64,000 nucleotides of DNA, taken from the NCBI RefSeq assembly GCF_014648135.1, contig NZ_BMQN01000007.1, positions 1 through 64,000 of the forward strand. The letters run 5' to 3'. Below, piece after piece: positions 43,185-56,916 of the stretch. The stretch comes from Deinococcus sedimenti (GTDB lineage: Bacteria; Deinococcota; Deinococci; Deinococcales; Deinococcaceae). Both the position numbers and the translations under genes were made by a program. Numbering within the stretch: the stretch's first letter is position 1; the number at the start of each line of letters is the position of its first letter. The notes beneath the pieces are model-generated. The model did not search any database, was not told the DNA's origin, and saw nothing but the letters and a program-made list of their open reading frames with translations.

Positions 43185-43320
43185 TACGGATTCCGTTTGT
43201 TTCGTTAACAACCCGGGACAGCGCCGGGTTGCCAACTCCACGTCCGGAACCCGTTTTGCTCCTACTCGCTCCGCTCGGATTGAATGGCTTTATAAGCCAT
43301 TCAATCGGAGTCCGTATGAC
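43182..43320 (+). repeat. Dispersed structured repeat, copy B (most complete)
   Basis: About 139 bp with terminal inverted repeats: left ATACGGATTCCG, right (reversed) ATACGGACTCCG. Internal stem 1 AACCCGG/CCGGGTT (43210-43230); box CCTACTCGCTCCGCTCGG (43261-43278); stem 2 is a perfect 13-bp hairpin GATTGAATGGCTT/AAGCCATTCAATC with loop TAT (43278-43306). It splits the DinB cluster between members 3 and 4. Confidence 0.8.
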
Positions 43321-43334
43321 CCTCCGGAGACCCC

Positions 43335-43871
43335 ATGACCGACCTGACCCTGACGCTGGAGGCCTTCGCGCTGAACGCCCGCGTGAACGAGTTCCTGCTG
43401 GACCACCTGACCCCGGACGACCTGAGCGTCTCGGACGGGCGGGGCGGCATGACCGTCGCGCGGATGCTCTCGCACATGGGCGCGTCTCGCGGCGGATGGC
43501 TGCTGGAGATGGCGCCCGAGTTCGCCGCGTCCACGCTGGCCCTGACCGGCGGCACTGATCCCTGGCGCTGGCACACCACCGACCCCGCCCGGCTGCGTGC
43601 CATGCTGCGGGTCGGGGACGAGGCCGCCCTTCAGGCCGTGCGGGCGTACGCGGCGAGCGGCACCCCGTTCGCCGATCCGCACGGCGTGGGCACCTTCCAC
43701 ACCCGCCCGGCCCTGTTCCTGACGTACATGACCGTGCACGACGCCGGTCACCGGGGACAGATCGTCACCCTGCTGCGCCACGCCGGCGCCTCTTCGGAGC
43801 GTCTGGACGCCCTGGAGGCCGCCTGGGCCATCTGGCGACACCCCCTTTCCCTGTCCGAGGAGACCGCATGA
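43335..43871 (+). CDS. DinB-family protein (cluster member 4)
   Basis: A 178-residue protein with helix-2 RMLSHMGASRGGWLL and C-terminal TVHDAGHRGQIVTLL, the full HxxxHRGQ motif. It begins MTDLTL like member 5, of which it is a close paralogue, so the pair arose by recent duplication. It overlaps member 5 by ATGA. It lies 14 bp after repeat B. Confidence 0.85.
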   Translation: MTDLTLTLEAFALNARVNEFLLDHLTPDDLSVSDGRGGMTVARMLSHMGASRGGWLLEMAPEFAASTLALTGGTDPWRWHTTDPARLRAMLRVGDEAALQAVRAYAASGTPFADPHGVGTFHTRPALFLTYMTVHDAGHRGQIVTLLRHAGASSERLDALEAAWAIWRHPLSLSEETA

Positions 43872-44389
43872 CCGACCTGACCCTGCTGCTTGAATCCTTC
43901 CGCCGCAACGCCCGCGTGAACGACACCCTGATCGCTGCCCTGACCCCCGAGGAGTTCGCCCTGACCGACGGGCGCGGCGGGTGGACCGTCGAGCGGCACC
44001 TGCGCCATATGGCGACCTTCCGGGTGGGCTGGCTGTGGAACATGAGCCGCGACCACGCCATGCCGCTGCTCAACCCGGATGAACTGGACGCCGATGGCGA
44101 TCCGCAGTGGCGCTGGGCGAACGCCCCCGCGACCGCCCTGCCCGAGGCGCTGGCGGCCGGCGACGCCGCCGCCATCAAAGCTGTGGAGGCGCACCGCGCG
44201 TCCGGCGAGCCCTTCGCGGACCCCTGGAACGAGGGCACGTACCAGAGCGACCCGGCGCACTTCCTGATGCACACCATCGTGCACGACAGCCACCACCGCG
44301 GGCAGGTCATGAGCCTGATCCGCCAGGGGGGCCGCACGCCCGAGCAGATGGACGCGCTGGACAACCACTGGGCGATCTGGCGCGAGTAA
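43868..44389 (+). CDS. DinB-family protein (cluster member 5)
   Basis: A 173-residue protein with RHLRHMATFRVGWLW and IVHDSHHRGQVMSLI. All three putative metal histidines are present. It is about as long as member 4 and aligned with it over the whole length (GGxTVxRxLxHM, ASGxPFADP). ATG overlaps the stop of member 4. Confidence 0.85.
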   Translation: MTDLTLLLESFRRNARVNDTLIAALTPEEFALTDGRGGWTVERHLRHMATFRVGWLWNMSRDHAMPLLNPDELDADGDPQWRWANAPATALPEALAAGDAAAIKAVEAHRASGEPFADPWNEGTYQSDPAHFLMHTIVHDSHHRGQVMSLIRQGGRTPEQMDALDNHWAIWRE

Positions 44390-44418
44390 CCCCCGCGCGG
44401 CTGCGCGATACTGGGCGC

Positions 44419-44868
44419 ATGAGCGTCACCTCTCCCCTGCCCCTGGGTCCCGGCGAGTCCCGCGTGCTGAGCGGCCTGAGTGAACAACATTCACTCGGCG
44501 TGGCGCTGGCCGGGGCGCTCCCGCCGGGGGGCGTGCTGTTCCTGGAGGGCGAACTGGGCGCCGGGAAGACCAGCCTCACGCAGGGACTGGTGGGGGCCTA
44601 CGGCTTCACGGAGCCGGTCACGAGTCCCACGTACGCGCTGATGAACGTGTACCCCGCGCCGGGCGGTCAGGTGCTGCACGTGGACGCGTACCGCGTGCGG
44701 GACGTGCAGGAACTGTTCGAGATGGACCTCGACGAATTGGTGCGCGGCAGTCGCGTCAGCGTGATCGAATGGGGCGAGGGCCTGTACGCCGAGTACCCGG
44801 ACGCGCCGATCCTGCGTCTGGAGCACCAGCCGGACCCGGAGACGCGACTCGTGACCCGCGTTCGCTGA
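44419..44868 (+). CDS. tsaE: tRNA threonylcarbamoyladenosine biosynthesis ATPase TsaE
   Basis: A 149-residue P-loop protein needed for t6A37 formation with TsaBCD. Walker A is LEGELGAGKTSL, followed by VTSPTYALMNVY, HVDAYRV and VIEWGEGL, all diagnostic. GATACT (44407-44412) lies 6 nt before the ATG: leaderless. It is separate from other tsa genes here. Confidence 0.94.
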   Translation: MSVTSPLPLGPGESRVLSGLSEQHSLGVALAGALPPGGVLFLEGELGAGKTSLTQGLVGAYGFTEPVTSPTYALMNVYPAPGGQVLHVDAYRVRDVQELFEMDLDELVRGSRVSVIEWGEGLYAEYPDAPILRLEHQPDPETRLVTRVR

Positions 44869-44898
44869 GGAGCGAGGGGCGGGGCGTACAGTGGGAGG

Positions 44899-45252
44899 AT
44901 GCGGCCCCTGCCCCTCCCCTTCCCCGACGAGACCGAGTCCCCGCTGGTGACCGAGCTGCGCTTCCCCACCAGTGGCGTGACGGTGCGCGGCGTGTTCGAA
45001 CTGAACGAGTTCGCGGTCCTCACGCCGGACAACCTGGAGTTCCTGCGGCTGTACATCCGCGTGCGCGGCAACCTGAAGGAGGTTGAGCGGGTCCTGGGCC
45101 TCAGCTACCCCACGGTGCGGGCGCGCTTCGACACGCTGCTGCGCGCCATCGGGTACGAGCCCGAGCAGGCCGACCCGCAGGCGGACGTGCTCGCCAGCCT
45201 GGAGCGCGGCGAGATCACCCCCGACGAGGCCGCCCGCAAACTCAGGCGGTAA
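44899..45252 (+). CDS. DUF2089-family small protein
   Basis: A 117-residue protein. The HTH-like stretch FLRLYIRVRGNLKEVERVLGLSYPTVRARFDTLLRAIGY is the DUF2089 core, suggesting a DNA-binding or anti-sigma-like role. The C-terminus ITPDEAARKLRR matches SHOCT-like tails. TACAGT (44887-44892) and a GGGAGG directly before the ATG both favour this start. Confidence 0.82.
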   Translation: MRPLPLPFPDETESPLVTELRFPTSGVTVRGVFELNEFAVLTPDNLEFLRLYIRVRGNLKEVERVLGLSYPTVRARFDTLLRAIGYEPEQADPQADVLASLERGEITPDEAARKLRR

Positions 45253-45256
45253 GGAG

Positions 45257-45300
45257 GGGACGCGCTGGGTGTGTCACCGATCCCCTCCAGACCGCGTCCC
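45257..45300. terminator. Hairpin between convergent DUF2089 and GNAT genes
   Basis: GGGACGCG (45257-45264) can pair with CGCGTCCC (45293-45300) across a long loop that itself holds pairing GC runs. A moderate terminator candidate. Confidence 0.35.
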
Positions 45301-45310
45301 GCCTCCCCGT

Positions 45311-45817
45311 CTACAGGGCGGTCAGGTCGCGCCAGCCCATGCGGATCTCGCGCAGGTCACCCTCGGTCTTCTCGCCGCACTCGTGGGCGCCCTGGCGGGC
45401 GTACCAGTGTCGGGTGGGGTTGGTGTCGAGCACCCACAGGGCGAGGCTGGCCGCGCCGCGCGCCCGCATGGCCTGCGCGATCTGGCGCAGCAGGGCCCGG
45501 CCCGTTCCTGCGCCCTGAGCGGCTTTCAGGCTGTAGAGGGTGAAGAGTTCCGCGTCGAAGCCCGGGTGGTCACGCGGGACCCCGGCGGACGCGAAGGCCA
45601 CGATTCCGGAGGCGTCCTCGGCCACGAGCACCACGTCCTGCCCGGCCCCGATGTTGCCCTGCCAGAACACCTCCCGCCGGGCCTGCGTCTCGGGGCTGGT
45701 CATGCGCGCCAGGAAGTCGGCGGGCATCAGGTCCGCGTACGTGTCCCGCCAGCTCTGCACGTGAACGGCGGCGATGCCGGGGGCGTCGGCGGGCGTGGCG
45801 GCGCGGATCAGGGGCAT
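45311..45817 (-). CDS. GNAT-family N-acetyltransferase
   Basis: A 168-residue acetyltransferase. It starts PLIRAATPADAPGIAAVHVQSWRDTYADLMP and has the acetyl-CoA loop AAQGAGTGRALLRQIAQAMRARGAASLALWVLD, followed by ARHWYARQGAHECG-type substrate strand. Acceptor unknown. TATGCT (45824-45829, minus strand) lies 6 nt before the ATG: leaderless. Confidence 0.88.
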   Translation of the reverse strand: MPLIRAATPADAPGIAAVHVQSWRDTYADLMPADFLARMTSPETQARREVFWQGNIGAGQDVVLVAEDASGIVAFASAGVPRDHPGFDAELFTLYSLKAAQGAGTGRALLRQIAQAMRARGAASLALWVLDTNPTRHWYARQGAHECGEKTEGDLREIRMGWRDLTAL

Positions 45818-45834
45818 GCGGGCAGCATAGTAAA

Positions 45835-45856
45835 GCGCCGCCCCGGAAGGCGGCGC
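45835..45856 (-). terminator. Terminator of the Crp/Fnr regulator gene
   Basis: GCGCCGCC (45835-45842) pairs with GGCGGCGC (45849-45856) and is followed on the minus strand by TTTACT. A compact intrinsic terminator overlapping the GNAT promoter. Confidence 0.65.
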
Positions 45857-45869
45857 AGGTGAGTGAGGG

Positions 45870-46565
<696 letters not shown>

Positions 46566-46665
46566 GATTCTTCACACCATACCCGAAAAGTCGCGCCGGG
46601 ACCGCATGCGGCGGGTTTGTCCCCCATGTGGCGGTGTCGGGTTGGCCAATCGCAAGCTGCCCCAC

Positions 46666-46694
46666 ATGACATTCACTCCAAAAAGTTTTATACT
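46666..46694 (+). promoter_or_regulatory. Sigma-70 promoter of the acyl-CoA dehydrogenase gene
   Basis: ATGACA (46666-46671) and TATACT (46689-46694) are separated by 17 bp, a near-consensus housekeeping promoter. It predicts a 5' leader of about 55-60 nt with an AAGGAGG site, unlike the many leaderless genes around it. Confidence 0.7.
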
Positions 46695-46758
46695 CGGTTC
46701 AACTAACAGTGCCGGGTTGTGTCCACCAGCGGACGAACCCCACCAAGGAGGACACAGA

Positions 46759-48594
<1,836 letters not shown>

Positions 48595-48607
48595 CCACCG
48601 ACCTCTG

Positions 48608-48640
48608 AACGCCGCCCCCACCGACCGGGGGTGGCGTTTT
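48608..48640 (+). terminator. Terminator of the acyl-CoA dehydrogenase gene
   Basis: ACGCCGCCCCC pairs with GGGGGTGGCGT (one G-T pair) around a 7-nt loop and is followed by TTTT. Confidence 0.75.
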
Positions 48641-48656
48641 CCCTATCCTGCCGGGC

Positions 48657-49217
48657 ATGACCGACCCGCACGTCCTCCCGGCTGATCTGCCCGTCCCCAC
48701 TGATGACGGGGCGTGTACGCACCTGCCCGGCCTGCGCTGGCCCGCGCAGGCGCTGCCCGGCACGGACGGCGTGGCCCATGACCTGTCGGTCCTGACGGGG
48801 CGGACGGTGGTGTACGCGTACCCGAGGACGGCGCGGCCGGACCAGGCCATGCCGGAGGGCTGGGACGTGATTCCAGGGGCGCGGGGCTGCACACCGCAGT
48901 CGTGCGCGTTCCGGGATCATCACGCGGAGCTGCGTGCGGCGGGCGCGCGGGTGTTCGGGCTGAGCGTGCAGGACACGGCGTATCAGCGGGAGGCGGCCGC
49001 GCGGCTGCACCTGCCGTTTCCGCTGCTGTCCGACTCGGGGGGCGCGGTCCGTCAGGAACTGCACCTGCCGACCTTCCGCGCGGGCGGCGAGGACCTGCTG
49101 CGGCGCGTGACCTTGATCGTGCGGGACGGCGTGATCGAGCACGTCTTCTACCCGGTGTTCCCGCCGGACCGCAGTGCGCGGGACGTACTGGACTGGCTCT
49201 CGGCGCATCCGGCCTGA
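48657..49217 (+). CDS. Peroxiredoxin (AhpC/TSA/BCP-like)
   Basis: A 186-residue thioredoxin-fold peroxidase. The peroxidatic Cys lies in the RGCTPQSCAFRDH segment; the two cysteines five apart match the Cp/Cr arrangement of atypical BCP-type enzymes. LPFPLLSDSGGAVRQEL and the strand RVTLIVRDGVIEHVFYP are also typical. TATCCT (48644-48649) lies 7 nt before the ATG: leaderless. Confidence 0.85.
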   Translation: MTDPHVLPADLPVPTDDGACTHLPGLRWPAQALPGTDGVAHDLSVLTGRTVVYAYPRTARPDQAMPEGWDVIPGARGCTPQSCAFRDHHAELRAAGARVFGLSVQDTAYQREAAARLHLPFPLLSDSGGAVRQELHLPTFRAGGEDLLRRVTLIVRDGVIEHVFYPVFPPDRSARDVLDWLSAHPA

Positions 49218-49277
49218 CCCGTCACCGCGAAAAGGGAGGGAAACCCACGCGGTCCCCCTCCCCTCTTCCTGTCCCGG

Positions 49278-51077
49278 TCAGGGGCGGTAGGTCTTGATGA
49301 CGCCACCCTCCCCACCCACGCGGCCGGTGCGGTAGAACACGAGGCTGATGGGCAGGTTGCTGCCGCTGCTGGGCACGAAGTCGATGTTCAGGCGGTCGCT
49401 CTGCGCGCGCCACAGCAGGACCGGCTCGTCGGGTTTCAGGGCGTTGCCGGTGCGGGGCAGCTTGATGGTCTGCGTGATCGGGCCGTCCTGGATGTTCATG
49501 GCGCCCCGGTACAGGCCGCCCCGGGGGCTGAGGGCCACGGCGGTCCCGGCGGTCCCGTTCACTTCCAGGTCGTACAGGACGCCGTAGTTGCCGCTGAGCC
49601 GCACGGCCTGCCCGGTCAGGGCGTCGGTGCCGGTCACGGCGGGGTCCACGCGGCCGTCCCCGATGATCAGGCGGGTGGGCAGGGCGCCCAGCGTGACGCG
49701 CAGGGTGCGCACCGCGTCCGGGAAGGTGCCGCGGGTGTGGCGGCCGTCGGGTTTCAGGTACGGCAACTGCTGGATGACCTGCGGGGTGGGGGGCAGGGCG
49801 TCTTCGAGCATCACGTAGGTCAGTTCGACCCGGCCGCTGGTACTCAGGTCCTGCATGACGTTCACGCCGCTGCCCAGGCTCAGGGTGGGGCTGGCGTACA
49901 CGGCGGCCGCCTGCCCGGGCGAGAGGGTCAGGGTGGTGCCGCCCGCGGATGCGAAGTACTCCAGCAGCGTCACCTGCCCCAGGATGCTCTCGATGCGGGT
50001 GGGGGCGGTCTCGCCCAGGCGTTCGCTGCGGACCTCGACGGGGCGGCTCTCGAGGTTGCGGGCCAGGACGTACAGGCGCGCGGGGCGGCCCAGGCCGTTG
50101 AGGTGGTACCCGAGCAGGCGCGCGCGGCCCGTGACGCTGTCCTGGTACAGGATGCCGCTCTGGTCGGGCACCTCGGGGCTGTCACTGAACAGCAGCGGGT
50201 AGCTGGGGCCGGCCTGCGGGCTGATCAGCGCGGCCGGGTAGGTCAGGATCTGCGGGTCGGGGAAGGCGTCGCCGGGCTGCGCGTACTTCAGGGCGTACGT
50301 GAGGGGCGTGTCGATGGGCTGGCCCTCCACGCGGATGGTGCGGGTGAAGGGCTGGCTCTGCAGGCCGCGGCTGTTCGTGACGGTCAGGGTGACGGTGTAC
50401 GTGCCGGGCTGGAAGTACACGTCCTGGCGGCCCGTCCAGCGGCGGGCGGTGATGTCCGCGCCGTCCGGGTCGAAGGGGTACTCGGTGTACACGACGCGTT
50501 CGCCGGGCGCGTACACGTTCTTGTCGGTGCTGAAGCGCGCCTGCGGGCTCATGGGGTTCCCGCCGTCACGCAGGGCGGTCAGCGTGAAACTGCGGTCGTC
50601 GCCGGTCAGGTTGGCGTTCAGGGCGTCCGCGAGGGTGCGGGCGCTGACGTACGCCACGGCGCCGATGCTGGCGACCGTCCCGGCAGGTTGCGGGGCGCCG
50701 CCCAGCGAGGCCGCGCCCCGCCGCGTGTCGATGGTCAGGCGGGCCAGTTGTAGCTGTCCGCTGCTGCCCAGCAGGGGCTGGCCGAGCAGCGCGGCCGTTT
50801 CGCGCAGGGGCAGCATGGTGCGCCCGCCGATGTTGCGGGGTGGGCTCTGCCAGCGCTGCGGGGCGCCGTTCACGTACACGTCGAGGTCATCGACGGTGAA
50901 GGTGAGCTGCACGGACCCCAGGCTGGGCTGCGCGGCGTGCGCGGCGCCCAGGGTGAGGGCCAGCGGCAACGCGCCGCCCGTCAGGGGCGGCGTCAGGAGA
51001 CTCAGGGTGCCGAGCAGGGCCGTTCGGAAGCGTGACCGGCGGGAACGGGTGGGGTGGGGGGGGCGGGCGGACAACAC
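49278..51077 (-). CDS. Secreted stalk-domain protein with PKD-like repeat
   Basis: A 599-residue exported protein. After a long N-terminal signal region (hydrophobic to AAHA, about residue 48), residues 60-165 resemble a copper-amine-oxidase N-type stalk domain (VYVNGAPQRW, MLPLRETAALLG, AVAYVSARTLADAL). A PKD-like unit follows (FDPDGADITARRW, YTVTLTVTNSRG, FTRTIRV). The C-terminal half is beta-rich and unassigned. It may bind cell-wall or surface polymers. It starts at a GTG with CATACT 6 nt upstream. Confidence 0.75.
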   Translation of the reverse strand: MLSARPPHPTRSRRSRFRTALLGTLSLLTPPLTGGALPLALTLGAAHAAQPSLGSVQLTFTVDDLDVYVNGAPQRWQSPPRNIGGRTMLPLRETAALLGQPLLGSSGQLQLARLTIDTRRGAASLGGAPQPAGTVASIGAVAYVSARTLADALNANLTGDDRSFTLTALRDGGNPMSPQARFSTDKNVYAPGERVVYTEYPFDPDGADITARRWTGRQDVYFQPGTYTVTLTVTNSRGLQSQPFTRTIRVEGQPIDTPLTYALKYAQPGDAFPDPQILTYPAALISPQAGPSYPLLFSDSPEVPDQSGILYQDSVTGRARLLGYHLNGLGRPARLYVLARNLESRPVEVRSERLGETAPTRIESILGQVTLLEYFASAGGTTLTLSPGQAAAVYASPTLSLGSGVNVMQDLSTSGRVELTYVMLEDALPPTPQVIQQLPYLKPDGRHTRGTFPDAVRTLRVTLGALPTRLIIGDGRVDPAVTGTDALTGQAVRLSGNYGVLYDLEVNGTAGTAVALSPRGGLYRGAMNIQDGPITQTIKLPRTGNALKPDEPVLLWRAQSDRLNIDFVPSSGSNLPISLVFYRTGRVGGEGGVIKTYRP

Positions 51078-51226
51078 CGGTAGAGTATGCCCGCTGAACC
51101 TGACGGACGTCTGCCCCGCGCCGGTGTTTCTGAGGGCTGCATGAAGTGAACCCCCGGCGGGGGCAGGCGGAGCGGATGCCGGGCGGCGTTGCAGTTGGCG
51201 GCCCGGTGGGCGGCTTAGACTGGGGC

Positions 51227-53086
<1,860 letters not shown>

Positions 53087-53102
53087 ACGTCACGCGAACA
53101 AT

Positions 53103-53127
53103 GCCCCCGGACTCGTGAGCCGGGGGC
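53103..53127. terminator. Terminator between ftsH and frnE
   Basis: GCCCCCGG/CCGGGGGC with a 9-nt loop lies between the convergent genes. Confidence 0.65.
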
Positions 53128-53142
53128 CTCTACGTTCCTGGG

Positions 53143-53898
<756 letters not shown>

Positions 53899-53910
53899 GC
53901 TGTTGATTCT

Positions 53911-53928
53911 ACTATACTTTGCAATGTA
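53911..53928 (-). promoter_or_regulatory. frnE -10 box overlapped by a TAC-N8-GTA palindrome
   Basis: The 14-bp sequence TACTTTGCAATGTA (53915-53928) is palindromic except at one symmetric pair and overlaps a TATAGT -10 (53911-53916, minus strand). TAC...GTA palindromes of this kind are typical of MarR/HxlR-type repressors, so redox-responsive repression is plausible. Confidence 0.45.
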
Positions 53929-54131
53929 AACCATCGGCGGAGTGCCGATGCGCCGGTCCGGGCCGCTCAGGGCGTGAACAACCGCACACGTCCTCATGCA
54001 GGACAGGCAGGCCTCCACTGAAGATGAGACAGGGTCACGGAGAATGCCGTCCTCATCACCCTTTTGGCTGACGACACCCCCATGAGGACTGACCCGGAGT
54101 TCTCACTGCTGTCCCGTACAGTAAAAGACAC

Positions 54132-55847
54132 ATGAAGCGAACAGCCATCCTGCTCTCATCCGGCCTGCTGTTCCTGGGTGCCTGCAGCGTCCACGCGCAG
54201 ACCACCCTGCCCTTCACGCCCGGCGCTCCCGGCGTCAACCTGCCGTCCCTCGCCCCGGCCACCCCTCCTATCGCCTCCACCGACGCTACCTTCGGCTCGC
54301 CCCGCGTGAGCAGCCAGGGCAGCGTCACCCGCGTCGTGTTCGACCTGCCCGCCGGCGTCACGTACTCCCTGACCCCCACCTTCGCCGGCCTGCGCCTCGA
54401 CATCCAGGGCGCCCGCGTGCAGCCCGCCGTCACGGCGAAACTCGGCGCCAGCGTCAGCGAGTACCGCGCCGGAGCCGGGCAGGCCACCCTGATCACCCCC
54501 TACCCGCTCGCCCCCAGCGACGGCTGGCGCGCCAGCGAGGCCAGCCTCGCCACCGGCAAGCGCGTCCTGATCCTGGAACTCGGCCCCGGCGTCAGCGGCG
54601 GCGCGGGCAGCAGCGTGCGCGGCCAGGTGCTCGCCACCGCCCCCACCAGCCCCGCCGCGCAGAGCGTCCTGAACGCCCCGCTGCCCGGCAACCTCCCCCC
54701 CGGCGATCAGGTCAGCAGCAGCGTCCCCCTGCCTGCCCCCAGCCTGCCGGACGCCAACCCCGCGCAGCCCAGCGCCCTGCAGGGCAGCGTCCCCGGCCCC
54801 GCCCGGGTGGCCCTGCTGAACGAACCGCGCCTGGGCAGGAGCCCCGGCCAGACCCGCGTCGTGCTGGACCTGCCCCCGGGCAGCAGTTACCGCATCGCGC
54901 CGGGCGCGGGCGGACTGAGCATCACGCTGACCGGCGTGACCATGGCCGCCCAGCAGGCCAGCAGCGTCAGTCCTGAACTGCGCGGCTGGACCTACGCGCC
55001 CAGCGCCGCCGGCGGCACCGTGATCCTCAGCACCACCGGCCGCACCACCGCCCGCAGCGGCTGGCGCGCCCAGCTACTGCCTCCCGCCGGAGGCGACCTG
55101 GCCCGCCTGGCCATCGACCTGTCCCCCGCCCTGGCCGACCGCACGCCCCTGAGCAGCACGGAACGGCAGGTGCAGGCCGTCGCGCCGCAGTTCGCCGCGC
55201 GGCCCACCGCACTGCTGGCACTGAGCACCAGCCTCGTGAAACCCCGCGTGGTCCTCGACCCCGGCCACGGCGGGAAGGACCCCGGCGCCGTCGGAGCGGT
55301 CGTGGAAAAGCAGGTCACGCTGGCCGTGGCGCTGCGCGTGCGGGACCTGCTCAGCGCGGCGGGCGTGGACGTCGTCCTGACCCGCGACAGCGACCGCGAA
55401 CTGCACCCCGTGAAGAACACGGACCTGCAACTGCGCGCCGCGATGGGCACCCCCGGCACCGCGCTGTTCGTCAGCATTCACGTCAACGCCCTGGACGCCT
55501 CCGCCGCCCTGCGCGGTTACGGCATCGAGACGTGGTGGAATCCCAACCACGCGCGCAGCAGCGCCCTGGCCGCCCTGCTGCAGAATCAGATGGTGCAGCA
55601 GACCGGCGCGTTCGACAAGGGCCTGAAGAACACCCAGTCGCTGAGCGTGCTGCGCAACAGCCGCGTGCCCGCCGCGCTGGTCGAGATCGGCTTCGCCAGC
55701 CACCCGGTCGACGGGCAGAACCTGCAGGACAGCAACTACCTGGACCGCGTGGCGCTGGGCATCGCGCAGGGCATCCGCGAGGCACTCGTCAGTGGCGTCA
55801 CCGCCGACGGTACCGGCGAGTCGGCCGCCACCGCCGCCAAACGCTGA
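54132..55847 (+). CDS. AMIN-domain N-acetylmuramoyl-L-alanine amidase
   Basis: A 571-residue exported cell-wall hydrolase. Signal peptide MKRTAILLSSGLLFLGACSVHAQ (a lipobox-like LGAC may make it a lipoprotein). Two AMIN-like modules (around VVFDLPAGVTYSLTPTFAGL and VVLDLPPGSSYRIAPGAGGL) precede an Amidase_3 domain with zinc/catalytic motifs LDPGHGGKDPGA, the Glu in EKQVTLAVAL, FVSIHVNA, and ALVEIGFASHP. It cuts the amide bond between MurNAc and peptide. TACAGT lies 9 nt before the ATG. Confidence 0.92.
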   Translation: MKRTAILLSSGLLFLGACSVHAQTTLPFTPGAPGVNLPSLAPATPPIASTDATFGSPRVSSQGSVTRVVFDLPAGVTYSLTPTFAGLRLDIQGARVQPAVTAKLGASVSEYRAGAGQATLITPYPLAPSDGWRASEASLATGKRVLILELGPGVSGGAGSSVRGQVLATAPTSPAAQSVLNAPLPGNLPPGDQVSSSVPLPAPSLPDANPAQPSALQGSVPGPARVALLNEPRLGRSPGQTRVVLDLPPGSSYRIAPGAGGLSITLTGVTMAAQQASSVSPELRGWTYAPSAAGGTVILSTTGRTTARSGWRAQLLPPAGGDLARLAIDLSPALADRTPLSSTERQVQAVAPQFAARPTALLALSTSLVKPRVVLDPGHGGKDPGAVGAVVEKQVTLAVALRVRDLLSAAGVDVVLTRDSDRELHPVKNTDLQLRAAMGTPGTALFVSIHVNALDASAALRGYGIETWWNPNHARSSALAALLQNQMVQQTGAFDKGLKNTQSLSVLRNSRVPAALVEIGFASHPVDGQNLQDSNYLDRVALGIAQGIREALVSGVTADGTGESAATAAKR

Positions 55848-55902
55848 CCCGCCACGTCACCGCCGCGTGCGCTGCCCCGGGCACGCCTGCGAGAATACCC
55901 GC

Positions 55903-56274
55903 ATGACCAGCCCCGGCACGACCAGCCCCGATCCCTCCCCCGGCTTCCGCGAGCGTGTTCTGGCCCTGGTGGCCCGTATCCCCGAGGGCCGCGTCATGAC
56001 CTACGGACAGCTGGCCCTGCTCGCCGGGAATCCCGGCGCAGCCCGGCAGGTCGGCTTCGTGCTGAACTCCCTGGTGGGCGGGTCGGACCTGCCCTGGCAG
56101 CGGGTGATCAACGCGCAGGGCCGCGTCAGCACCCACAAGGTCGGGTTCGGGGACATGCAGGAACGCCTGCTGATGGCCGAGGGCGTGTCCTTTCAGGACG
56201 GCCGCTGCGACCTCGCCACGCGGCAGTGGTGGCCCGACGAGGCCCGCGCCGCCCCACCCGCCCCGCTGCTGTGA
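55903..56274 (+). CDS. Alkyltransferase-like protein (ATL; MGMT homologue without the active Cys)
   Basis: A 123-residue MGMT-fold protein. VMTYGQLALLAGNPGAARQVGFVL is the DNA-binding helix-turn-helix with the Arg finger. At the active site the usual PCHR reads PWQRVINAQGRVS, so the acceptor Cys is replaced by Trp. ATL proteins bind alkylated guanines and flag them for nucleotide-excision repair. A perfect 11-bp hairpin follows it. Confidence 0.9.
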   Translation: MTSPGTTSPDPSPGFRERVLALVARIPEGRVMTYGQLALLAGNPGAARQVGFVLNSLVGGSDLPWQRVINAQGRVSTHKVGFGDMQERLLMAEGVSFQDGRCDLATRQWWPDEARAAPPAPLL

Positions 56275-56280
56275 GGGCGT

Positions 56281-56310
56281 GCGCTGCATGAAGGATCGCT
56301 CATGCAGCGC
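56281..56310. terminator. Hairpin after the ATL gene
   Basis: GCGCTGCATGA (56281-56291) pairs perfectly with TCATGCAGCGC (56300-56310), 8-nt loop. No T-tract. It begins 7 bp after the ATL stop. Confidence 0.45.
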
Positions 56311-56349
56311 GGGATTTCCGCCCGCCTGACCGGGCGGTATGCTCCGCGC

Positions 56350-56916
56350 ATGACCAGACACCCGGACCGCCGCGACGCCCCGCGCCCAGCTCTCCGCCAC
56401 CCGTGGGTGCGGGGCAGCGCGGCCTCCTGGGCGCTGGGCGCCACGCTGGGCGTCGTGCTGGGCGCGGGCCTGCTGATCGCCACGCCCCAGATGATGGGCA
56501 AACCCGCCGAGGCCACGCCCGCCAGCACCGCGCCCGCCAACGCCAACGAGAACGGCCCCGCCGACGCGGGCAAGAGTGAAGGCAGCGATGCGACACCTGC
56601 AGGCGAGACGACCGGCAGCGCGGGTGAAGCCCAGACCGGCGCGGAGGAGGCCGCCGGGAACGCCGAGGCCGGGCAGACGGTGTACACCGGGAACTGCGCC
56701 GGGTGCCACGGTGCGAACGGTCAGGGGAATATCGGCCCGAGCCTCGTGACGGCGGACGGTCCCAAAAGCTGGACGCTGGCGCAGTTCAGCACTGCCCTGC
56801 GTGAGGGCCAGACCCCGGACCGCGAACTGTCGGCCACCATGCCCCGCTTCGGCGAGGCGCAGCTCAGCGACGCGCAGATCGCCGACCTACAGGCGTACCT
56901 CAAGACCCTGAACTGA
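56350..56916 (+). CDS. Membrane-anchored c-type cytochrome
   Basis: A 188-residue protein: one transmembrane anchor (about 22-45; SWALGATLGVVLGAGLLIA), a 60-residue Ala/Glu/Gly-rich linker, then a cytochrome c domain with CAGCHG and a Met ligand in ATMPRFGEAQLSDAQIADLQAYL. It probably shuttles electrons at the membrane surface. TATGCT (56338-56343) lies 6 nt before this ATG, favouring it over one 16 codons upstream inside the hairpin. Confidence 0.88.
   Translation: MTRHPDRRDAPRPALRHPWVRGSAASWALGATLGVVLGAGLLIATPQMMGKPAEATPASTAPANANENGPADAGKSEGSDATPAGETTGSAGEAQTGAEEAAGNAEAGQTVYTGNCAGCHGANGQGNIGPSLVTADGPKSWTLAQFSTALREGQTPDRELSATMPRFGEAQLSDAQIADLQAYLKTLN

Noticed and set aside
43229..43320. Coding potential across repeat B.
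   Set aside because: Open frames there are shadows; the stem-loops, the shared box and the terminal inverted repeats explain the sequence better.
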